A DNA stretch of 64,000 nucleotides. It comes from Peromyscus leucopus (taxonomy: Eukaryota > Chordata > Mammalia > Rodentia > Cricetidae). The notes below the pieces were generated by a model that searched no databases, was not told the origin of the DNA, and worked only from the letters and a program-made list of their open reading frames with translations. Location: contig NC_051084.1 in assembly GCF_004664715.2 (NCBI RefSeq), positions 63,539,334-63,603,333 on the forward strand. The letters run 5' to 3'. A program made the translations under genes and the position numbers. Within the stretch, counting starts at the first letter, position 1. Each line of letters begins with the position of its first letter. This document shows, one piece after another, positions 54,993 to 64,000 of the stretch.

Positions 54993-57900
54993 TCCTGGAT
55001 TGAGCAGAGATACAGAAAGCTGGTGAGCAGCTCTATTGGAGGCAGAAGCTATTTTGACACATAATGAAAATTAATGTAAGCCAAATTTTCCAGTTATTTC
55101 TTTCTTTATTTATTTTGTTGTGTTGAGTATATTCAGTGATTTGCTTAAGGGGAAAGTACTTTAGGAAGACATTTGTTAGAACATGTATAAACAATAGTGA
55201 ATTGCTACCACCATTCCGAATCCTGTCAGATGTAGGCTCCACAAAGTTCATCCTGCATGACACCACCCGGAACTACACAGCATATAACAAGACAATGTAG
55301 GGGATAGCCCCAAGTTAGCAGTTATTAATTGAACATATTTTTGCTTTCCTGGTTCTGGCAATCCAACAGACCAAACGTAGTAAACAAACTTTGTTTCGTA
55401 GCTTTGAAGTCTTCTCGCTAGTTTTCCCCAACTTAGAAAAATTACACTATTTATAAAAGTGCATAAATTGTAATTTAAGTTAAAAAAAAGCCTTGAAATT
55501 TTTATCAAAAGCATTCAAATTACTCTCTCCCCAGGTCAGCTAATGAGTTGTCAGGAGCTGGCCCCTTACTGTAGCGCACCTCCTGCAGACTAAGACAGTT
55601 AACCATGTTTTCATCAAAGGAAATGCTCATTAGTAGAGCTTTCAGAAACTGATTTGATTATAGTTTCACTTGTTAAAGTGAAATATTTTGAGCTCATTAG
55701 GATGATTATGATTCAAGGTCATCGTTTGAAGCCAGTCCTGTCAATATAAGATAAATGGGCCCTCATCTTTCCCCTTCTTTACGTCTGTGCTTTTTAAACT
55801 CTTCTCTGTAAAACTTCCATAGCCATAATTAATTTTTAGTTCTTCTGTTACAAAGCTGCTTAAAAAAAAAAAAGAACAAAGATTTTGGCTACCAAAAGGG
55901 CCTTGAAGAACTATGAAGAGGAGGAGGAGGAGGCTATCTTGTTTTAGAAAAATCAGAGAAAAACCTTGAAAACTTCAGCCTTTGAAAGGAAGCTAGTCTC
56001 TCCTTGACCTTTGCAGTTTCTAAAAGGTACTTTGTACATAATTTTGCATGTACTCTTTCATCTCAAAACTATAAAACTAAAATGAAAACCACCCAAGAAC
56101 TACCAGTGGCTTAATTAAACATCTCCCCCTTTATGGTGCAAGATGAAGTTAGCACCTTTTAAAGTTCCTTCCTTTCTTTTTCTAAATCTGGAGCTTAAAT
56201 CTCCGAGTGTTAAAGAGCCTATTAGACATTAAAGGGCATGATGCTAACTTCTATCATGCAGTCATTCTAACAGGAATCTGGCCCCTGAACTTCATTGGTC
56301 AAATATTACCTTTTCCTCTAACATTGAGGTGAGGTTATAGGGAAAGTAAAGCATTTTAGAAAAACATTTTGATCTTTCAGGTAATTGAGTCTCCAATACC
56401 ATTCACTTGAATTCAAACCTACACTGAGCAGTGGATACCATTTGAAAAATCATAAAAGATGACCTTTTAGTTAATGATTTGTTTTTTTCTTTACTTTTAT
56501 AGACATCAGATAGAAATTGTCTCTTGGATTTTTTAAAACTAATAAGCCTTTAAAATGACTTCTACACTCATTATTTTATTTTTAAGATATTGTTTAATAA
56601 GTTAAAGTGTTAGTATTTGAACATGTTATTCCATGAAATTAAACCAAAAGGCTAGTCAGTAGTGTTTTAAGAGAAGATAGGGGTCTTAAAGCAATTAATT
56701 TTGTATTTTCACATGAGTTCTAGGACTTCTTTGAACATGAAATTTATAGTGTAACTATGAATTAAGCTTTTGTCTTGGCATGCTTCTATAAATGAACCCT
56801 AATTGTTAGGAAGCTAGTTAGATGCTTGCAAGCTCGAAGCTCACTGGTAATAGACCATCATGAGATAGTAATGCCAGGAACTGAAATCTTAGAACTCTAA
56901 TACTGGTCAAGGAATGGAATCTAGGTCTTTTCTCAGGTCCTGGGTGGAGACAAAACACTCTCAAAGACATGACAGATCTTCCATAGATTATAATCTAAAG
57001 CTCATGATAATATCTAATTAGAAGCTCTTGGACAACAAGCAAAGGCATAGTATTATCCTCTTCCTTAAGATTTCATCCAAGGATACCTGTCAATCACTTG
57101 GAAAAGGAAATGTTGCTCAAAACTCATGTTTCAGGGATTTCAGACCTAACATAAAGCCTACTTAAATGAGATGAACCTAGTAGTCACTTTGGCCGTTGTG
57201 CACCCCCATTTATTGAGAGGGTGTTTTATGATAACAGTCCCATTGACTACTGCCACTGTAAACTCTTTAGAGCACTTTGGGTTGCTGTGGAGTAAACCCT
57301 AATATCTTCTACACTACACTGTGTGTCTCATCTAAATTCTTTCCACAGAGATTACAAGCAAACTACAGGGCAGCCAGAATGAGATCATGATGAGACTAGC
57401 AACTTAGTGACCTAGATCTATTTTAAGAGGTGATCCACTGCACATGGCAACCAGACTTCAGGAGAGCAGGTTCACTTACTTAAAAAATAACAAGAGTTTC
57501 AGGTCATGAGAATTGGGTATTCAAAATGCAACATGATTGCACTATATATCCTCAAATGTGATGGGAGGGCCACTGAGTATCCCTGAGACATGCTGAATGA
57601 AACAGCAGAATGTGACTCAAATTACTTCCCAAAATTGCTAGTGAAAACTATTCTTGGACTGAGGAAAATAGTCTTTCATGACTTTAGTCAAACCACCAAG
57701 AAAGACTTACTTGAGGTGGTATTTATTGTGATAGGGATAGGGGCCAACGGAATAAGATTTTCAGTGTGGGAGAAAGACTAGATTCAACTCTTTTATATAT
57801 AGCATAAGCAAATGGAAATTTGTACTCAAAGAGCATACTCAGGGGCACTGGATAGAAAACTACTTAGAAAAATTACCACAGAAGAAGATTCTTGTCAGTC

Positions 57901-59587
57901 TAACCAGGGTTCTTGCTAAAGCAGGCCAGGATGATCAGACATCACCTCCAGGGTGACTAAGAAAGAGAAAACCCGATGAGCCATAGAAGATGAGAGGACG
58001 CGAGAGTTAAACTGATTTAGCTGGACACTTGTTAAAATTGAACAATGTGGATCTAAGCATGGAAGCTGAAGCTGAAGCTGAAAACATTCTAGAACTGTAT
58101 TGGTTTTGGCCCATGAGATCTTTGTTACTTGCTTCTACTCTTTCACTTCATCCCTATCTTCAACTGTGGCACCAGATTATTTCGTACTAACCCTCATTAT
58201 TATTTGTACACATTTCATTATATAGTCCTCTCAAGTGATTTACAGTTCTTCAGGGTGTTGAAATAACCCATTTGATCATATACATATGTTATTGCCTCGT
58301 ACCTTATTTATTCAAAATGGGGACTCAGATGTATTCATGCAAAGAATGGATGCATCAAACTATAGTTTTTTAATTTTATTAACTCCTCAACAATTTAGTA
58401 CAACCTGGTTTTATTATATCTATCCCTCCCCAAACTCTCCCTAGATACACGCCTTTCTGTAACCACCCAAACTTTGTGTCCTTGTTTTTTTCCTTTTAAA
58501 CCCTCCAAGATCAATTTGTGCTGCCCAAATATTCTTGGATTTGTGATCTTTTCATTCATTCTCTGTATCTTAAATATTATTTGCATATTAAAACAAAAGA
58601 AAGTTCTTTGAACTGACAAAGCCAATTGATTTCAAATTCAACTTCTTTGGACCAGACATGATGAAAAATTGTCCTACGGTAAGAACGGTGGGGACTGATA
58701 AGACGCAGATGAATGTGTCATAAACAAGAAGGTGATAGCAAATCTGGAAACTACTGGCTGGCACTCCCAAAGAAAAAAATAAAAATTCATAAACTACAGT
58801 TTTCTATCATTGGCCTACTGATTAGAAAATAATCCAGTGATTAAAATCACTGTGGGGGACAATGCAAAGCCATCAGTAATGGTGGGAGTTTTCCAAAGTA
58901 AAGTAGTTCTATATACACATGCAAAATTGGTTTAGAAGTATTTTAGGAATTCTATGTAATTTTGTAGCAGAAATTTGGAGTTCTCAAGTGAACCTGAAAC
59001 AGTATAATACTTAAGTAAAAGACCAAATACTATTATGATGATATAGGTAAGTGGTAACTGGATGATGAAATAGAGAGCAATGGAGAAATAAAAAATAATG
59101 CATGTATATTTCTTAGGATAAAGGTTCTCTCCAAGCCTTGCTTTCCAGAAAAATCTCATTGTTTTTGAAACTGCTACTTTCTCAGTTTTTAAATTTGTGC
59201 TCAATGTTTTGGGCTCCTCTTCCAAGATAACTAATTTCATGACACCATGATATGTCCAGCTCCCACATCCTAGTATTTATTGAGAAGCATCCTCTGTTTC
59301 ATCTATTGTGTGATTAAATATCATAGTGCTTTTGTGAATTCAAGTCCACTGAATTAACAATGTAACGGTCAAGGTAGACAATCTATTCTAAGATGTGCAT
59401 AAACATGCTTTATAGGTTTGAACTTGGAAACATAATGAAAGCACTTAGCATATGTCAAGCAAATAATGTCACCAAGTAAAGTACTCTGGTTGTCCACTAA
59501 GAGACTACATTGTTTAGCCTAATTTGTAAAACTGCCACTGTTCAAAGCCAACTTTATAGCAAAAGGATTCTCTACCTTAGGCATGGA
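54993..59587. other. 4.6-kb stretch without recognised repeats or genes
   Basis: This is the longest part of the window with almost no identifiable repeat. I see no exon pattern. Minor features: a GAG run at 55918-55931 and a triplicated 'gaagct' at 58061-58080. Open frames reach 88-102 codons (55248-55514, 58932-59240, both minus) but show no known family. Confidence 0.4.
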
Positions 59588-59593
59588 TATAGG

Positions 59594-60038
59594 TGTTGTT
59601 GATATATATAACTTTTTTGGGGGACCCACTAACTAACTCCCAAATAAATCACACACAGATGCTTATTCTTAGCTTGGCTTGTTGCTAGCCAGCTTTTCTT
59701 AACTTATCTCATCTTTCTTTTGCCTCTGGGATTTTTCTTTTTTATTTCTGTTTACCTTTCTTTATTTCTTACTCCCTGGCTTGCTTTGTAGCTGGGTGGC
59801 TGGCCCCTGATGTCCTCTTCCTTCTCTCGCTACTTCTTTTTTCCTCCCAGATCTCTCTTTCTTTATATTTCCTCTGCATGTCAGCCCCACTTATCCTTTG
59901 TCCTGCCTTGCAATTGGCCATTCAGTTCTTCATTAGATCATCAGGTGTTTTAGACAGGCACAGTAACACAGCTTCACAGAGCTAAACAAATGCAACATAA
60001 GCAAAAAAAATCACAGCTTAAAATAATATTCTACAACA
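59594..60038 (-). mobile_element. Solo LTR, ERVK-like, antisense
   Basis: A 445-bp TG...CA block flanked by the perfect 6-bp duplication tatagg (59588-59593 and 60039-60044). It shares long blocks with the LTR at 17647-18127, such as 'agccagcttttcttaac', 'ttttagacaggcacagta' and 'cttcacagagctaaacaaat'. Confidence 0.88.
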
Positions 60039-60081
60039 TATAGGATTAAGATATTAGGTATGATATATATTCAAAATTTCA

Positions 60082-60420
60082 ACTATTGTCTTAGTTTTGT
60101 TTTCTGTTCCTGTGCTAAAATGCCAAGAGAAAAGCAACTTAAGGGAGATGGGGTGTATGCAGCTCACAGTTCTAAGTTACAGTCCATCATTGCTAGAAAA
60201 CTCAAGGGGTCAGAACCCTGAAGCAACTGGTTGACTACATTATATCCACACCCTTATGAAGAACACTGAACTAATGCAACATTGCCAGTGTTCAGACTGC
60301 TCTAGCCTTTTCCTCAGTCCAGAGCCTGGCCCATGAACTGGTGCCACTCTCATTCAGGGTTTATGTTCCCACCTCAACTAGCCTGATTAAGAAATCCCAG
60401 CCATGAGATTTTAATTCCTG
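60082..60420 (-). repeat. URR1-like repeat, antisense, diverged
   Basis: 'gttcctgtgctaaaatgcca', 'aaaagcaacttaagggagat', 'cagtccatcattgctag' match the antisense start of the family; the distal half is degenerate. Confidence 0.5.
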
Positions 60421-61385
60421 CTCTCAAGAGATGGAAATGTGGAGATCTCCATAAGTTCAAAAACAACTTGTTATGAATAGTAAGTTCCAGGTCAGCAAGC
60501 ACTTCAGAGTGACAGTGTATCTTAAAGAAAAAAATGTATATTCACATATATGCATGTACATTTTATATGTGCACATATATGTATATGTCAGAGACATGCC
60601 TACAGGCCAACACAATCTAGACAGTTCCTCACTGAGATTCCCTTCCCAACTGAGTGTCAAGATGATAATTAAAAAAAAAAATCTCAGACATACAAGACTA
60701 ATGTAACTGAAGACACTGGTAAATGCATGACTGCCCAAGCTCATCTCCACAGTCTACTCTCTAGCTTCATGCCTTGTCAGCACACTCCTCTTCTCCATGT
60801 TTAGTTGACTAGCAACTTCCATCTTTCCTGCAGTCTCCTGCTGTGTATTCTTAAAGCTTCTCAATAATATTCAAGTAGAGAATTAATCTCTATTTTTTAG
60901 ATGAGAGTTATTTGCTGTGAGAATTATTAGAAAGTTGTGATATTCTTTTTTTTAGTGTTTATAGTTCTCTTGTAGGAAGAATAGTCAAATTTAAAACAGA
61001 CAACTGTTTATCAAGGCACTGTTGACCAATTCATACTGAGTTAATACAGTTTTTTACTTTAAGTTAGAATTTAAAGTTGCGAGAGAAGATGCTCTACTCC
61101 TCTGCTTAGTTTCTTTTGAGCCCAGGTAGATAAAAGTTTCACTGTACACATAATCCATTAAAATTCTTTGGTATCACCATGTATACGAAATAGCACCAAT
61201 ACCTTGGAGAACCATTTTTGTTATGGCTGAGGAAAGGGCAACCCCCAAAAGCCAGCAACACATAGAAGTGTGCGGCGGGAGAGAGCAGGGTGCATTCTGT
61301 AGACCACTGGAATGGGTATGAATGAAAAAGTGTGGACAGGTGTACAGAGTGGGCCAGAGGGGTAGTCAGATGTGAGCTTAGTAGA
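60421..61385. other. Non-coding DNA, no gene seen
   Basis: A TATATG/CATATA-rich patch lies at 60538-60590. Overlapping opposite-strand open frames (60457-60750) read through it. Nothing recognised. Confidence 0.4.
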
Positions 61386-61404
61386 GCAAATACCTTCATC
61401 CATT

Positions 61405-61620
61405 CAAGAGAGAGAGAGAGGGCCTCTAATTGTTTCTCAAGAGAAAATTTGTCTTCCTTGCATCTTCCTTCTTGCCTTCTGTCTCTGTCTCTGTCTCTCT
61501 CTGTTTTATCCTTTGCTCACTTCCCCCGTTCCTTGCTCTTTACTTTTCCCCTTTGATTCCCCTCTCTAGACAGTCTGTTTTTGTTCTGTTTCTCCTCCTT
61601 GCTTTTCTCTCCTTGAGCCA
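61405..61620. repeat. GA run and C/T-rich low-complexity tract
   Basis: A short (GA)n at 61408-61421 is followed by about 180 bp of pyrimidine-rich sequence with 'ctctgt' repeats at 61482-61502. Three overlapping open frames here are compositional artefacts. Confidence 0.75.
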
Positions 61621-61758
61621 CATTAATTCAGATATCCTAATGTAACTCCTGCATGCTTTTCAAATGACAAAGTAGCATGGCAGAAATTCTGTTTTCATGG
61701 TCAACTTGGTGATACTTCCTTGAAAGCAACTAATGCATATCCTAATTCTTCTAAACTG

Positions 61759-61799
<41 letters not shown>
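61759..61799. repeat. (CA)n microsatellite
   Basis: About 20 CA units followed by an A-rich tract to about 61905. Confidence 0.97.
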
Positions 61800-61800
<1 letters not shown>

Positions 61801-61905
61801 CCCAAAACAAACAAGCCAAAGAAAACCCAAAGTCTTAAAAACAAAAAACAAAGAAAAAAAATAAAAAACGAACAAAACAGCAGCAACAACAATAAAAACC
61901 AACAA

Positions 61906-62333
61906 ATTGACCATCATGGTGAATTGAGAAATGTAACAACATTATATTTGGGTTTCTGTTTTGGTAGGCCCTGTTTGAAGGAATATTGAAACAGAATGTC
62001 AAAAATCAGCTTTATGTAATATAATAAAAATTTTAGCCACAATGGTAACATGGGATTGGTGTACAAGCAAATTTGATTCTTAAATCATGGCTAATTACAG
62101 AGGTTTAACTATGCGAAGTGTATGGTAAAACTGAGGGATTTCCTTCTTTCTACTTGTACTTAATACCAACCAAAGCCAGGGTTTTTGGTCATATATTTTA
62201 CATAGAAAATCAGACATTCAATATATCAAAAATAAAGGAAAGGAAAGGAAAGAGAAATATGATGTGTCTATTATGCATTTTGAATGCTCTTTACATACTG
62301 CACACTGATGTTAGCTCAAAGAGTATATAGTAA
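61906..62333. other. AT-rich non-coding DNA
   Basis: A short (AAAGG)n lies at 62233-62252. Nothing else recognised. Confidence 0.4.
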
Positions 62334-62730
62334 CTACTTTTGATGTCAACTTGACATAAGTTAGTATCATTTAGTAAGAAGGAACCTTAATAAAAAATAT
62401 GCCTCGATGGGATTAGCACGTAGGAAGTATGTAGTGTATTTTTTGATTAATGATTAATGTTGGAGAGCCCACCTAATTGTGACCAGAGCCACATCTGGGC
62501 AGATAGTCTTGAGTTGTGTAAGAAAGTAGACTGAGCAATTCAGAAGAACCAAGTCAGTAAGCAGCATTCATCCACGGCCCCTGTTTTAGTTTCTGCCTCT
62601 ACTTTCCTGTCCTGATTTCCTTCCCTAACTTCCCTCAGTGATGGAGAATTACCCAAGAGTTGGAGACTGAAATAAACTCTTTCCTTCCCAAGTAGCTGGT
62701 GGTCATGGTGATTTACCCCAGCAACAGAAA

Positions 62731-62761
<31 letters not shown>

Positions 62762-62935
62762 CCTGGCTTTTCAAGACAGGGTTTCTTTATGCAGCTTTGT
62801 GCCTTTCCTGGATCTCACTCTGTAGACAAGGCTGGCCTCGAACTCACAAAGATCCGCCTGGCTTTGCCTCCCAAGTGCTGGGATTAAAGGCATGCACCAC
62901 CACTACCTGGTGCAACAGAAACTCTTATTACAACA
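62334..62935 (+). repeat. URR1-like repeat, split near its 3' end by a B1
   Basis: 'cttttgatgtcaacttgaca', 'ggagagcccacctaattgtg', 'agcagcattcatccacggcc', 'actgaaataaactctttcc' and 'ggtcatggtgatttacccca' follow the family order. The B1 at 62736-62911 interrupts the terminal 'gcaacagaaactctt'. Confidence 0.75.
62736..62911 (-). mobile_element. B1 SINE, antisense
   Basis: A run of about 25 T, 'aagacagggtttctttatgc', 'gctggcctcgaactcacaaa' and 'aggcatgcaccaccactacc'. The perfect 15-bp duplication gcaacagaaactctt flanks it (62721-62735 and 62912-62926). Confidence 0.95.
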
Positions 62936-64000
62936 AGGGCCTAACTCTCTGCTCTTACTTATCTCAAAGATTGCCGAGTTTTTGCAGATACTTTGAATCA
63001 TGTCAGAAGTTAAACAGAAAACAAAGAACGATATAAATTAAATTTAAACAATATTTTAAAATAACAATATAATAGTAGGAAGGAAAAAAAGGCTATGCAG
63101 GGTGGAAACAAAGAAAAAGAAGCATCAAACATGGGAGAGTGGATGCTAAGCATGTAAACTCCTAGCTCATGTGTGTACTGACAAAGGGTATATTCTGGGT
63201 AGGAAGCCAAATTAGGTCAGAGTAGATAGAAATTGCTGTTATTGTCAACCTTTAACAATTCCCAGACCAGGCTTTACTAAGTCTCTATAGCTTTGAGTAT
63301 AGATAGCAAAATGATGGCCACGGAATCACCAAGAGAGGCTGAAGACAGGTCTCTTTATAGAAAGTGCTCCCATTAAAAGGGACCCACTCACTTATGCATG
63401 TTAAGATACTAGTGATGCCTATCGACTTTGGAACAGTCACAATGCTTCCTATACGTGCTTTTTTGTGCTTATGTTATCTAAAAAATGTTGGAAGATTTTT
63501 AATCACTTTTACTGGCTGGCTTTAGAAACAAATCTTAACACAGTGAAAACTTCATCCTGTTAGTACAATTAAAATAAAAATACACAAGAAGAACATTAAA
63601 GAAATATGCAAAGCTATATTTAATTTGTTCTTCTTCAAACTGTAGGATTGTTTTTCAAAAGAGAAGAAGCATGACAGGCGTCATAGGAATTATAGCTTTT
63701 ATGGTGTGGCCTCTGTGAATAGTTGTGTTAAAGATTAAGGATTTGGGGACTGTGTTCAAGGATTGTGTGAAGTTTCCTTGATTTTCAACATCTTTTCAAT
63801 TCTTAAAACACAGAAGAAGGGAAACTGAAAAAGAGAATATGAAAATATGCACAGAAAGTCCCAATCTGAGCCACGTAGTTATCACCAATGATAGTTCACC
63901 AGGAACAAGATAATCTGAGATTGCCCATTAGTTAGCAAAGTCATATTGATGACCTGGATGGTATTATATCTCTCTCTTTACAAGTTTTTCTCTCTTCACA
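62936..64000. other. AT-rich non-coding DNA, no feature seen
   Basis: No repeat, exon or RNA gene recognised to the end of the window. Confidence 0.4.

Noticed and set aside
61332..61645. Three overlapping Ser/Leu-rich open frames
   Set aside because: Artefacts of a pyrimidine-rich low-complexity tract.

Overview
The window looks like an intergenic or intronic piece of a rodent nuclear genome, most likely a cricetid (hamster, vole or deer-mouse type). The evidence is its mix of repeats: many B1 SINEs, B2, B3, B4 and ID-like SINEs, rodent L1 3' ends on both strands, class II (ERVK-like) LTR elements, and many simple repeats. I find no convincing host gene exon, tRNA, rRNA or CpG-island promoter. 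Nearly all long open frames lie inside repeats or in AT-rich sequence and read like no protein I know. The organism is inferred from the repeats. Family names come from memory and were not checked against a repeat library.

Layout. 0-10 kb: an old antisense L1 split by a 270-bp insertion, B3/B4 SINEs, a young antisense B1 and a 42-bp near-perfect palindrome. 10-20 kb: mostly unassigned AT-rich DNA, a URR1-like repeat, B4 SINEs and a solo LTR with a perfect 6-bp target duplication. 20-31 kb: antisense L1 ends, a URR1-like repeat broken by an internally inverted L1, young B1s, a very CpG-rich solo LTR at 23.7-24.1 kb, an ancient MLT1-type LTR and another URR1-like copy. 31-46 kb: B1, ID, B2 and B3 SINEs, L1 fragments and long unassigned AT-rich tracts. 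46.2-49.5 kb: an old, complete but non-coding LTR provirus on the minus strand. 50.3-51.1 kb: a URR1-like repeat split by a solo LTR.

The most notable object is at 51.9-54.3 kb. It is a 2.36-kb LTR element with nearly identical LTRs, a perfect 6-bp target duplication, a lysine-tRNA-type primer site and a polypurine tract. It has no recognisable gag, pol or env. Its interior carries a processed, internally deleted piece of the cellular TGF-beta receptor I gene (Tgfbr1): the start codon and signal peptide are joined to the beginning of the kinase domain, then to a few residues of the activation segment. It therefore looks like a non-autonomous retroelement that captured a host signalling gene and inserted here recently.

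54.3-64 kb: mainly unassigned AT-rich sequence with one more solo LTR (perfect 6-bp duplication), two URR1-like repeats (one split by a young B1) and simple repeats. No operon or pathway organisation is visible. What links the features is successive retrotransposition, often one element into another.
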